NCBI GenBank assembly: GCA_964453435.1
Contig: CAYVQZ010000052.1
Span: 1-38,728 of the forward strand
Direction: 5' to 3'
DNA length: 38,728 nt
Origin: CAYVQZ01 sp964453435
GTDB taxonomy: Bacteria > Abyssobacteria > SURF-5
In this document: in pieces, positions 8,319-17,341 of the stretch
Position numbering within the stretch: the stretch's first letter is position 1
How the letters are laid out: each line of letters starts with the position of its first letter
Position numbers and translations under genes: made by a program
The notes under the pieces: generated by a model
Told to the model about the DNA's origin: nothing
Database searches by the model: none
Seen by the model: the letters and a program-made list of their open reading frames with translations, nothing else

Positions 8319-9944
8319 ATGATCGATCCTTTCAAAACGAATTCGGAACAGGGTCGCCTGATTCTGAATCGGTTCGCACTCGCGCGCTCGATGATCGTTT
8401 TTGTTGTCGCGCTCTCCTGCGCCGCGCTGCAGGTCAAAAGCAAGAGCGCTCTCGACATCAACACGGCTTATTTGTTTGCGATCTTCGCAATCGCCCTGAT
8501 CGAGTCCTTGATTGTCTTTGTGATCATCCGCGCGGGCTATCGTCCCACCATCCGGTTTTCCTTTTTTCTCTTGTGCGCCGACCTTGTTCTGATTACGGCC
8601 ATTGTGATTATGACCGGTGGGAGCAAGAGCGCCTTTGCGTTTCTTTACATTGCCGTGATTCTGGCAACATGCATTTTGCTTTCGTTCAAATGGAGCTTGA
8701 CTATAGCGACAATATCGTCCGCTCTTTTCCTCTTGGTCTCCGTTGTCGAGGTGGAGGGGTACCTCATGCCGGGCTCGGCCTTTCGGTGGAGCGGTCCTCC
8801 CATGGCGGCAGGCGACCTCTGGGCATATACGGGAATGAAGGTTTTTGCCTTTTATCTGACGGCGTTTTTGGCCGGAAGCCTTTCCAAACGCGTCGGATTG
8901 CTGCAATCGTTCCAACAAAACATTTTGAACAGTATTTCAAGCGGGTTCATCAGCGTGGACCAAACGGGGATTGTGACGTTCCTGAATCCGGCCGGTTCAA
9001 GCCTTCTCCAGCGGCGTTTGGCTGAAATCGCCGGACAACACGTTTCCTCCGTTTTTGCGGTGGCCGACGCGAAGGAAAACCCGCTGGAGGAAGCAATAAT
9101 CAGGCAGCAGGAATATCGGACCGAGGTGAAAATAACGCGCGGCGACGGCAACACGATCCCCGTCGGTATAACCGTTTCGCCCATCAGGGACGGCGCGGGA
9201 AGACTCAGGGGAGCCGTGGGCAGTTTTATCGACCTGACCGAATTGAAGCGCATGGAGGAACGGCTGAGACGGGCGGACAGATTGGCTGCGGTCGGCGAGA
9301 TATCGGCCTCGCTCGCGCACGAAATCAGGAATCCGGTGGCATCCGTGAGAGGCGCCATCGAGGAACTGTCCGGGAGCCGCCCGGTGGAAGGGACAGACGG
9401 ACAACTCATGAATATCGCGATCAGGGAGTGCGACCAGTTGAGCAGGATTGTGTCGAACTTCCTCGATTTTGTCGGCGCTCCTCAACGGGAGAACGAACGA
9501 ATCGACATCAGCGGTCTCCTCGACGAGACCGTGCAATCGGTCGAACTCGGACGGCAAAACGGCAACGTGGAAATTCTGAAACGATACCCTCCGAACCTGG
9601 GACACATTGCCGGAGATCGAAGCCAGATAAAGGAAGCTTTCGTGAATGTTATTCAGAACAGTATCGAGGCTACCCCGAAAGGAGGAAGCATACGTCTCGA
9701 TGCGAGATTCGAGCAAGCTTTGCCCGGACAAGTCAGTATATTGGTGACCGATGAAGGTGAAGGCCTCTCGTTACCACAGATGGAGAGGATATTTGATCCC
9801 TTTTATACGACCAAACCGCGGGGAGTCGGTCTCGGCCTTTCGATCGTCCACAGGATTGTCACCTCTCACGGAGGCTCAATTGACGTGGAGAGCGCGGAAG
9901 GGAACGGAACAACAGTGGTTATTTCGCTCCCCATACAAGACTAG
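8319..9944 (+). CDS. pilS: Sensor histidine kinase PilS
   Basis: A 541-residue inner-membrane kinase. The N-terminal 190 residues hold about six hydrophobic segments, the PilS arrangement in which the kinase senses pilin in the membrane. A PAS domain (about 196-308) precedes the HisKA motif SLAHEIRNP (His 334) and an ATPase domain with NVIQNSIEA, DEGEGL and GVGLGLS. It starts 16 bases after pilT and is followed nine bases later by pilR, its cognate regulator. The expected output is control of the sigma-54 pilin promoters further down the same block. Confidence 0.92.
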   Translation: MIDPFKTNSEQGRLILNRFALARSMIVFVVALSCAALQVKSKSALDINTAYLFAIFAIALIESLIVFVIIRAGYRPTIRFSFFLLCADLVLITAIVIMTGGSKSAFAFLYIAVILATCILLSFKWSLTIATISSALFLLVSVVEVEGYLMPGSAFRWSGPPMAAGDLWAYTGMKVFAFYLTAFLAGSLSKRVGLLQSFQQNILNSISSGFISVDQTGIVTFLNPAGSSLLQRRLAEIAGQHVSSVFAVADAKENPLEEAIIRQQEYRTEVKITRGDGNTIPVGITVSPIRDGAGRLRGAVGSFIDLTELKRMEERLRRADRLAAVGEISASLAHEIRNPVASVRGAIEELSGSRPVEGTDGQLMNIAIRECDQLSRIVSNFLDFVGAPQRENERIDISGLLDETVQSVELGRQNGNVEILKRYPPNLGHIAGDRSQIKEAFVNVIQNSIEATPKGGSIRLDARFEQALPGQVSILVTDEGEGLSLPQMERIFDPFYTTKPRGVGLGLSIVHRIVTSHGGSIDVESAEGNGTTVVISLPIQD

Positions 9945-9953
9945 GGGTTGCCC

Positions 9954-11348
9954 ATGGAGAGATCTCGAATTCTTATTGTCGAAGATGAACCGAGCATGAG
10001 AGAGTTGCTCACCATCATGCTGGAGAAACAGGGCTATGACGTGGAAGGAGTCGGCGTCTTCGATGAAGCCGCACGAAAGCTGCGTACCGGTCTCTGGGAC
10101 CTTGTCATTACCGATCTCTGGCTGCAGGACGACAAACTGGGCGGAATCAAGGTTTTAAAGAAAATACAAGAGTCCAACGGGCACGTTTCGTCGATCGTTA
10201 TCACCGCCCACAGTTCGGTGGATTCGGCCATCGAGGCCATGAAACTGGGCGCATGCGATTACCTGATTAAACCCTTCAAGAACGACGAACTCAAGCTGGT
10301 CGTCGAGAAAGCTCTGGAAGGCAAGAAGCTCCGCGTGGAAAACAAGATTCTCCGGTCTCAACTGCAGCAGACGGGGAGACTGGACGACCTGGTTGGAAAC
10401 AGCGCCGCAATGAACGAAATGAAGAATCTCATTCGGAAGGTGTCGTCACTTTCCAGCACGGTGCTGATATTGGGAGAGAGCGGAACGGGAAAGGAATTGG
10501 TCGCGAAGGCAATTCACAACTGCAGTTATCGAAGCGAAAAACCATTCGTTGCGATAAATTGCGGGGGTATGCCCGAAAACCTGCTCGAAAGCGAATTGTT
10601 CGGACACGTGAAAGGGGCCTTCACGGGCGCCGTATCGCATAAGGACGGACTGTTCAAAGTGGCAAACGGGGGCAGCTTGTTTCTTGACGAGATAGGTGAA
10701 ACAAGCATGGCGCTTCAGGTGAAACTGCTCAGGGTCCTGGATGAAATGAAAATACGCCCAGTCGGCAGCGCGACGGATTTTTCGGTCGATGTCCGCCTGA
10801 TTTCCGCCACAAACAAGGACCTCGACAAAATGGTCGAAGACCGGAGATTCCGCGAAGATTTCTACTACCGGCTCAACGTTATTCCGATCTATGTTCCATC
10901 ACTGCGAGAGCGTTGTGACGATATCCTGTTGCTTGCCCGGCACTTCCTCGCCGAATTCTGCAAACGCGCCGGAAAACAGGTCGCCATATCGGCTGAAGCG
11001 GAAAAGATTCTCGAGGAGTACCGATGGCCGGGAAACGTGCGCGAACTCGAAAACGTCATTGAAAGGACGGCGGCCCTGTGCAATGGAAACAGGATCGAGG
11101 TTGCGGATTTACCGAAAAAATTGTTCGATGCGGCGACGGAAGAGCAGTACGACGTCGAATTTTCGCCCGACGGTATTGATTTGAATGACCGTGTCGAGAA
11201 TTTTGAGCGATCACTCATCAAACAGGCGATGAAAAGAACATCCAATTCTCAAACGCGTGCCGCCAAATTATTGAAGCTTTCACCGCGGTCGCTGAGGTAT
11301 AAATTGGAAAAGTACAACCTAAGGGGAAAAGACGACCAAGTCGATTAG
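9954..11348 (+). CDS. pilR: Sigma-54-dependent response regulator PilR
   Basis: A 464-residue activator: receiver domain (acceptor Asp in VITDLWL), AAA+ domain with Walker A GESGTGKE, intact GAFTGA (in HVKGAFTGAV), Walker B SLFLDEIGE, and a Fis-type C-terminal HTH (RAAKLLKLSPRSLRYKL). Such proteins hydrolyse ATP to open sigma-54 promoters; here the likely targets are at 7081, 22121 and 22885. A TTG six bases earlier (9948) is possible, but AGGGG sits six bases before ATG 9954, which is therefore chosen. It is translated in tandem with pilS. Confidence 0.94.
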   Translation: MERSRILIVEDEPSMRELLTIMLEKQGYDVEGVGVFDEAARKLRTGLWDLVITDLWLQDDKLGGIKVLKKIQESNGHVSSIVITAHSSVDSAIEAMKLGACDYLIKPFKNDELKLVVEKALEGKKLRVENKILRSQLQQTGRLDDLVGNSAAMNEMKNLIRKVSSLSSTVLILGESGTGKELVAKAIHNCSYRSEKPFVAINCGGMPENLLESELFGHVKGAFTGAVSHKDGLFKVANGGSLFLDEIGETSMALQVKLLRVLDEMKIRPVGSATDFSVDVRLISATNKDLDKMVEDRRFREDFYYRLNVIPIYVPSLRERCDDILLLARHFLAEFCKRAGKQVAISAEAEKILEEYRWPGNVRELENVIERTAALCNGNRIEVADLPKKLFDAATEEQYDVEFSPDGIDLNDRVENFERSLIKQAMKRTSNSQTRAAKLLKLSPRSLRYKLEKYNLRGKDDQVD

Positions 11349-11375
11349 TCTGCAAGAGGACGGGAGGGTTGCTTT

Positions 11376-12602
11376 ATGGCATCATTCCAGTATACGGCTC
11401 GAGACAAGACAGGCAAGAGCCTGTCCGGCGTAATGGAGGCCGAAAACAAGCAGGAACTGCTGCAAAAGCTCCGCAACAAGGGACTTATTCCCACATCTGT
11501 CAACGACCCGCGGACCGGCTCCGCCGGCGCAGCCAAGGTCTCGAAAAGCGGCGCCCGGCGAGGAAGGAAGATAAAGGCGGAGGAACTCGTTCTGTTCACC
11601 CGGTCGCTTGCCACGATGGTCAACGCCGGTTTGCCACTGCTCCAAGGAATGGATATAATGATGGAGCAGACGGAGAACGCCAACTTTAAGCGTGTCCTCA
11701 CCCAGGCGGGACAAGACATCGAGGCCGGCTTGACGTTCTCGGATGCGCTGAAAAAGCATCCGAGAGTTTTCTCGGAACTCTACACGAGCATGGTGCGCGC
11801 CGGTGAGGCGAGCGGCAACCTCGACGGAATCCTGATTCAGTTGGCCGAATATCTCGAAGCAACCGAGCAATTGAAGCGAGAGATCAAATCGGCAATGACC
11901 TATCCGGTCATAGCTTTTGTAATCGTCGTTGCGATCGCAGGCGGTTTGCTGATCTTCATTGTGCCGAAATTTAAGGAAATATTCGACAGCCTGGGGGGCG
12001 CATTGCCCGCTCCCACTCTCATGTTGATCTCTCTGAGCAATGCCCTTCGTGAATACATGCCCGTTTTTGCCGGCGTCGGCCTCGTGCTGGTTTTTGTCCT
12101 GCGGTACTATATCTCCACGCCGACGGGCCGGATGCAATGGGATACCCTGAAACTCAACTTGCCCGTTTTCGGACCGTTGTTCAGAAAGGTGTCCATTTCG
12201 CGGTTCGCTCGGACATTCTCCACTCTGACACGGAGTGGAGTGCCTGTCCTCGGCGCGCTCGAAATAGTCGAACGCACCATCGGCAACGAGGTGATCGCGC
12301 GCGCAGTCAAAAATTCTCAATCGAGCATCAAGGCGGGCGCGACTATCTCCGAGCCGCTGGCGCAAACGGGGGTGTTCCCGCTCATGGTCACGCGGATGGT
12401 CGATGTCGGCGAGAAGACAGGTTCACTCGATGAGTTGCTCGCGAAAATATCCGATTTCTATGACCAGCAGGTAGAGGCTACCATTGCAAGCTTGACATCG
12501 CTTATCGAACCGATGCTCATACTGTTTCTCGGCATCGTCGTCGGCGGAATGGTTCTCGCCCTGTTCATGCCCATATTCCAACTCTCCACTCTCGTGGGGT
12601 AA
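11376..12602 (+). CDS. pilC: Type IV pilus inner-membrane platform protein PilC
   Basis: A 408-residue polytopic protein on which PilB and PilT act. Two T2SSF domains (about 72-195 and 275-398) are visible, each beginning with the typical LVLFTRSLATMVNAGLPL or ISRFARTFSTL segment. Three membrane segments lie near residues 170-195, 222-245 and 378-402. GGGAGGG lies about seven bases before ATG. The length matches the family. It closes the core pilus genes and is followed 21 bases later by the sugar genes in the same direction. Confidence 0.96.
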   Translation: MASFQYTARDKTGKSLSGVMEAENKQELLQKLRNKGLIPTSVNDPRTGSAGAAKVSKSGARRGRKIKAEELVLFTRSLATMVNAGLPLLQGMDIMMEQTENANFKRVLTQAGQDIEAGLTFSDALKKHPRVFSELYTSMVRAGEASGNLDGILIQLAEYLEATEQLKREIKSAMTYPVIAFVIVVAIAGGLLIFIVPKFKEIFDSLGGALPAPTLMLISLSNALREYMPVFAGVGLVLVFVLRYYISTPTGRMQWDTLKLNLPVFGPLFRKVSISRFARTFSTLTRSGVPVLGALEIVERTIGNEVIARAVKNSQSSIKAGATISEPLAQTGVFPLMVTRMVDVGEKTGSLDELLAKISDFYDQQVEATIASLTSLIEPMLILFLGIVVGGMVLALFMPIFQLSTLVG

Positions 12603-12623
12603 GAAAGGAAAAGTTGGTCTGAA

Positions 12624-13652
12624 ATGGCAGAGGAAATTCGAGGGAAATCGATATTCCTGACCGGAGGAGCCGGGTTCATAGGAACGACGGTCGTGCACCG
12701 GCTGCTGGAACACAACAAGATCGTCGTTTACGACAACGGTCACCGAAACGCCCTCAAAGATTCGTACGCGTGGACACACCCGAACCTGTTTTACATCCAT
12801 GGCGACGTGCTCAATTTCGAAATGCTGAGTTCCGCAATGAAAAGAGCAAAACCCGACATGGTGCTTCATCTCGCGGCTATCGCCGGGGTGGACACGGTTT
12901 TGCGCGTTCCGGCCCGTACTATGAAAATCAATTTCATCGGAACGTACAACGCGCTCGAGGCCGCCGTCGCGCACGCGCCCAACCTCGAGAGGTTCGTCGA
13001 TTTCTCGACGAGCGAGGTATTCGGCACGCATGTTTACCATGCCGAGGAGATAAGCGCCACCACGCTCGGGACGGTAGGTGAGGCGCGCTGGACCTATGCG
13101 GTCAGCAAGCTGGCAGCCGAACACCTGGTCCATAACTATGGAAAGGAGACCGGGCTGCCAACCGTATCAATTCGACCGTTCAACGTGTTTGGTCCCATGC
13201 AGGTGGGCGCCGGCGCAATCCACACCTTCGTGGTCCGTGCCTTGAAAAACCTGCCGCTTGAAATACATGGTGACGGAAATCAGATACGCGCGTGGTGTTA
13301 TATCGATGACATGATCGACGGTATCATGCTCACCCTGACCCGCCCTGAGGCGATAGGCCACGTTTTCAATATCGGCAATCCGAGAGGAACCGTAACCATC
13401 TACACACTCGCAGAGAAAATCAAAGCGCTCGCCGAATCAGGGTCCGAGATCGTCTTCGTCAAAAAGGATTACGTTGACGTGGAGTTGCGGATACCGAGCA
13501 TCGACAAAGCTACGAAATTGATGGATTTTCGGCCGAGAGTAGACCTGAATGAAGGATTGATTCGAACCATAAACTGGTACCGCCAACAGATGGAAAATGG
13601 TCACGGCTTCGGCGAAGTGCATGAGTGCCGGCCGCACGCTCAGCGGCTGTAG
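12624..13652 (+). CDS. NAD-dependent nucleotide-sugar epimerase/dehydratase
   Basis: A 342-residue extended short-chain dehydrogenase. The Rossmann motif GGAGFIG is at residues 14-20, the catalytic Tyr-Lys pair at Y158/K162 (YAVSK), and the active-site Ser/Thr at FSTSEVFG. It resembles UDP-glucose 4-epimerase, UDP-glucuronate decarboxylase and GDP-mannose dehydratase relatives. The substrate cannot be assigned from sequence alone. Located 21 bases after pilC and before an acetyltransferase and a GT2, it probably makes the nucleotide sugar used by the glycosyltransferases downstream. Confidence 0.88.
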   Translation: MAEEIRGKSIFLTGGAGFIGTTVVHRLLEHNKIVVYDNGHRNALKDSYAWTHPNLFYIHGDVLNFEMLSSAMKRAKPDMVLHLAAIAGVDTVLRVPARTMKINFIGTYNALEAAVAHAPNLERFVDFSTSEVFGTHVYHAEEISATTLGTVGEARWTYAVSKLAAEHLVHNYGKETGLPTVSIRPFNVFGPMQVGAGAIHTFVVRALKNLPLEIHGDGNQIRAWCYIDDMIDGIMLTLTRPEAIGHVFNIGNPRGTVTIYTLAEKIKALAESGSEIVFVKKDYVDVELRIPSIDKATKLMDFRPRVDLNEGLIRTINWYRQQMENGHGFGEVHECRPHAQRL

Positions 13653-13706
13653 GGTATACAAAAACATGATTGCGTCTAGGTGTCTAATCGTGTTCGGACG
13701 GTGAAG

Positions 13707-14216
13707 ATGGCGAAATCTCACGGCAGTGGAGTGCCGGATGTTTCAAAACTGGCCCGCCTCGGCAAAGACGTTGTCATCGAGGCGGGCGTACTCATTTTTC
13801 ATCCGGAAAATATCGAGATAGGAAACGGTGTCTATGTCGGGCACAACACAATATTGAAGGGATACTACAAGAACAAGATGGTAATCGGAGACGGCACGTG
13901 GATTGGGCAGCAATGCTTCTTCCACAGCGCGGGCGGTCTGAGAATCGGGCGGAACGTCGGAATCGGTCCCGCAGTAAAAATAATAACATCGTACCATGAG
14001 GCAACGGACCTATCGCTGCCGATTCTCCATACCCCCTTGACATTCGAACAGGTGACAATCGAAGACGATTCCGATATCGGGACCGCAGCGGTGATTCTTC
14101 CGGGCGTGTCCATCGGGAAAGGGGCTCAAGTAGGGGCGGGCGCAGTCGTATGTGACCACGTCGAGCCATATACCGTGGTCGTGGGAGTGCCCGCACGGGC
14201 GCTCCGGAGGCGCTGA
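13707..14216 (+). CDS. Hexapeptide-repeat O-acetyltransferase
   Basis: A protein of about 169 residues with left-handed beta-helix repeats ([LIV]-G-x-x-x-x patterns such as IEIGNG, VVIGDG-like, LRIGRNVGIG, VSIGKGAQVGAG) and the C-terminal VVGVPARALRRR typical of WbbJ/NodL-type sugar acetyltransferases. The likely catalytic His is in TSYHE. It probably uses acetyl-CoA to modify the sugar made by the upstream epimerase. A GTG start at 13680 would add nine residues but has no Shine-Dalgarno; ATG 13707 has a GGACGG-like site just upstream. Neither is certain. Its stop is three bases before the GT2 start. Confidence 0.82.
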   Translation: MAKSHGSGVPDVSKLARLGKDVVIEAGVLIFHPENIEIGNGVYVGHNTILKGYYKNKMVIGDGTWIGQQCFFHSAGGLRIGRNVGIGPAVKIITSYHEATDLSLPILHTPLTFEQVTIEDDSDIGTAAVILPGVSIGKGAQVGAGAVVCDHVEPYTVVVGVPARALRRR

Positions 14217-14219
14217 CAG

Positions 14220-14957
14220 ATGAGCCCGTACGTGTCGGTCGTAATTCCCGCCTTTAATGAAGAAGCAAATTTGGCTTCCACGGTAAGGACCGTTTCCGCC
14301 AAGCTTGAGGAGCTCGAAACGAGTTTCGAAATCCTCATCGTGAATGACGGCAGCACCGACCGCACTCGCGAAATCGCGGAGGAGTTGGTCGCCTCAGATC
14401 CCGACCGTATTCGGCTTATCAATCATCCCGGGAATCGCGGGCCGGGCAGCGGCGTTTTCACGGGAATCGAAGCGAGTAAAGGGGAGTTCGTCATCTTCAT
14501 TCCCGCCGACCTTGCCCTCGATATCAATGAACTGCATAAGTATGCCGACGCATCCCGCGCTTGCGACCTCGTGGTGGGAATACGGTCCGACCGGCGCGAC
14601 TATTCTTTGTTCCGAAAATTCGTCTCCATCGTAAACATCGGGATGATCAAAATTCTTTTCGGAATGAAGGAGCGACAATTCAATTACATCCACATGTATC
14701 GAAGAACCATGCTCGAAAGCATTCACATCGAATCGAGAGGTGTCTTCATAACGGCTGAGATAATGATAAAAGCGCGAGACCTCGGCTACAGGCTTCAGGA
14801 GGTCGAAATCACCTATGTTCCTCGGACGAGCGGAAAAGCGACCTGCGGCAGCCGGACGGTCATTCTGAAAACCGTGAAGGATTTGCTTTCGTTGTGGTGG
14901 AAAAGGACCTTTCGCAGGGACGCCTATCTTCGGTCGATGAAAAAGGCCGGTGCATAG
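14220..14957 (+). CDS. GT2 family glycosyltransferase (dolichol-phosphate-mannose-synthase-like)
   Basis: A 245-residue GT-A-fold enzyme beginning VSVVIPAFNEEANL, with VNDGSTDRT for nucleotide binding and a DxD-like acidic patch in IPADLALD. It resembles polyprenyl-phosphate sugar synthases, which load a sugar from a nucleotide donor onto a lipid carrier. GT-C enzymes such as the three that follow use lipid-linked sugar donors, so the pairing is functionally sensible. Its stop codon directly abuts the next start, suggesting translational coupling. No membrane segments are obvious. Confidence 0.87.
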   Translation: MSPYVSVVIPAFNEEANLASTVRTVSAKLEELETSFEILIVNDGSTDRTREIAEELVASDPDRIRLINHPGNRGPGSGVFTGIEASKGEFVIFIPADLALDINELHKYADASRACDLVVGIRSDRRDYSLFRKFVSIVNIGMIKILFGMKERQFNYIHMYRRTMLESIHIESRGVFITAEIMIKARDLGYRLQEVEITYVPRTSGKATCGSRTVILKTVKDLLSLWWKRTFRRDAYLRSMKKAGA

Positions 14958-17318
14958 ATGAACGCTTCGACGGTGCACAGGCGAGTGGGTTGGAGTGTGT
15001 TCGCCTTCACTCTGCTCGTCTATGTCATCACCCTCTGTCCTACGGTGTACTGGGACGACGCCGGTGAACTGATCACCGCCTGCCACACCCTCGGCATCCC
15101 CCATCCTCCCGGTCATCCGCTCTACCCTCTCATCGGCAAGCTGTTCACTCTTATTCCCATTGGCTCGATTGCCTGGCGGGTGAACTTTATGTCAGCCTTC
15201 TTCGGAGCGTTGACCTGCATGGTCGTGTGCCGAATAATCTGCGATCGTTTGGACAGAAGTCCCTGGGCGCCTGTGGCGGCGTTCGGCGGCGCCTGTTTCT
15301 TCGCCTTTGCGCCAACCATGTGGGAACAATCCACGGTGGCCGAGACATCGACGCTGCATGCCTTCTTCATGACGCTTCTCACACTGCTCGCCTTTCGAAT
15401 GGCCAACGGAAAAATCCTCTGGGGGACGAAGACGCGCTCGCTCTGTCTCTTCGCCTTTCTGTTTGGGTTCAGTCTTACAAACCACGTTGCCGGTGTGTTC
15501 TTTCTTCCTGCATTCGCCTATGTGTTCCTCTCCACCTACGGCAGGGAAATGTTTGCGCCGCGGCTCCTCATGAAAATGGCAGGCTCTTTTGCTCTCGGAT
15601 TGACGGTATACGCATATCTGCCGCTCAGGTCCCTGGCTGACCCCGTAATAGACTGGGGAAACCCCGAAACCCTCGAGAATTTCATTTGGGTGGTGACAGC
15701 GAAACAGTTCGCGCCGAATCTAAGCATGAAACCGAATATATTCATGATATCCTCCAGCCTCGTCCTGAGAGGGAAAGACCTCTTGCATCAATTTACACTC
15801 CCTGGCTGTGTGTTTGCCGCCATAGGAATGTGGACCCTGGCAAGGAAAGAGGGGCGTTTTATCGTCTTCAGCCTGCTCGTAATCGCAGTGCTGTTTTACA
15901 TCGGGCTGAACAGCGCATTCATCTCCGCTTACTTCATTCCCGCGCTTGCTCTTTTGAGCGTCTGGCTCGGCGTGGGAATCCATCAGTGTTGTGTCCTCAT
16001 GATACGCGTGTTCGAAAAAGCGCGCACCCTGCGCCTTGCTGCCTGGCTTAGAACGACCGCATGCGTTGTTCCCGCCATGAGCTTCATTCTCCCCCTCGGG
16101 CTGCATTTTCAAGATATGGATAGAAGTAACGCGTACTATGCGCGCGAATATGGTGAGAAACTTCTCGCAAGCCTCCCCGCCGATTCGGCGTTGTTTACAA
16201 CGGATGGCTACGCGTTGTTCATACTTTGGTATCTGATTTACTGTGAGGGAAGGCGGCCGGATTTGCTCGTTGTCGAGCCGACGTGGCTCTGGGGGAGCAA
16301 TGCGCTCACCTCACAAATACGGCAACAACACCCCTCCCTCGTGTTCCCTTCGCGCGAAGTCGTTGCGGAGTATGCCTCTCGGTCTACCGACATCAAGATG
16401 CAGCAATATCTGATGATTCAGGCGGTTCTCGACGCGAATTGCCCCCAACGCCCGGTGTTCTGGGGAATGATTCCCCACGATTTGCCCTTTGAGCGGAATC
16501 TCGTTCCGGAGGGCATCGTATTTCGTTATTCTACGACCCCCGTCAAGCTTGACAAAATAACGGTATCGCAGAATCAGGATTTCTGGGAAAAGGAAATCGA
16601 AATTTTGTTGCGTGAACCAGGCATGCGGGAGGATAAGCTCGCTTTGGAAATCTACCCCGTGGAGTTGAACAACCAGGGCATCATGTTCGACAATTTGGGC
16701 TATGGCGAGCTTGCTCGATGGGCGGTTAAGCTGGCCCTGAAGTTTAACCCCGATTTTCCGATAAGCCGCTACAACCTTGCACGGTTCAATTCTGAAGACA
16801 AACAGTACGAGGCCGCCATCGAAAATTATCAAAGGGCTCTTCAGGGGAATCCTTACATGGCGATAGCTTATTACGGAATGGGCAACGCATACAGGAGTTG
16901 TGCGAAATATGACGACGCATTCCTCGCTTATCGAAGGGCTACACAGTTATTTCCCGGGTATCATGAAGCCCATACGGCCCTCGGACAGCTATATTCTCTG
17001 GTCGGACAAACAAACGACGCAATCGAAAGATTTCGAAGGGCGCTCGAAATCGAGCCGTCATACACATTTGCGATGAGGGGGTTGGCGACCGCTTATCTGG
17101 ATGTCGGAAGGATGGATGAGGCGAAGCGGTTGCTCGACCAATCGCTTCAGTTGGAGCCGGATTCCGCTGCGGGATTGTTTGTCCTTGCAAAGTACTACGC
17201 GTATGCCGGAGACAAAGGGACAGCCAAAAATGTTCTGGCACGGTCGATCGCAATCGGAGGGAACGGCTTTCTTGAAGCCGCCCGTTCCGATGACGCTCTG
17301 AGGGATTTAGTTGGCTAG
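14958..17318 (+). CDS. DUF2723 membrane glycosyltransferase-like protein with TPRs (paralog 1)
   Basis: A 786-residue polytopic protein. The N-terminal third is a DUF2723 domain (distant relative of protein O-mannosyltransferases, GT-C fold): TLCPTVYWDDAGEL, with an acidic pair in the first outer loop, then GIPHPPGHPLYPLIG and WEQSTVAETSTLHAF. About ten hydrophobic segments run to residue 395. A soluble region follows, and from about residue 595 there are five TPR-like repeats (for example YEAAIENYQRAL, NDAIERFRRALEIEP). It starts at the base after the GT2 stop. The expected role is transfer of a lipid-linked sugar to an exported protein, with TPRs recruiting the substrate; acceptor and sugar are not known. 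Confidence 0.85.
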   Translation: MNASTVHRRVGWSVFAFTLLVYVITLCPTVYWDDAGELITACHTLGIPHPPGHPLYPLIGKLFTLIPIGSIAWRVNFMSAFFGALTCMVVCRIICDRLDRSPWAPVAAFGGACFFAFAPTMWEQSTVAETSTLHAFFMTLLTLLAFRMANGKILWGTKTRSLCLFAFLFGFSLTNHVAGVFFLPAFAYVFLSTYGREMFAPRLLMKMAGSFALGLTVYAYLPLRSLADPVIDWGNPETLENFIWVVTAKQFAPNLSMKPNIFMISSSLVLRGKDLLHQFTLPGCVFAAIGMWTLARKEGRFIVFSLLVIAVLFYIGLNSAFISAYFIPALALLSVWLGVGIHQCCVLMIRVFEKARTLRLAAWLRTTACVVPAMSFILPLGLHFQDMDRSNAYYAREYGEKLLASLPADSALFTTDGYALFILWYLIYCEGRRPDLLVVEPTWLWGSNALTSQIRQQHPSLVFPSREVVAEYASRSTDIKMQQYLMIQAVLDANCPQRPVFWGMIPHDLPFERNLVPEGIVFRYSTTPVKLDKITVSQNQDFWEKEIEILLREPGMREDKLALEIYPVELNNQGIMFDNLGYGELARWAVKLALKFNPDFPISRYNLARFNSEDKQYEAAIENYQRALQGNPYMAIAYYGMGNAYRSCAKYDDAFLAYRRATQLFPGYHEAHTALGQLYSLVGQTNDAIERFRRALEIEPSYTFAMRGLATAYLDVGRMDEAKRLLDQSLQLEPDSAAGLFVLAKYYAYAGDKGTAKNVLARSIAIGGNGFLEAARSDDALRDLVG

Positions 17319-17341
17319 CCTTCCCGCAGTGATGGTGTGAA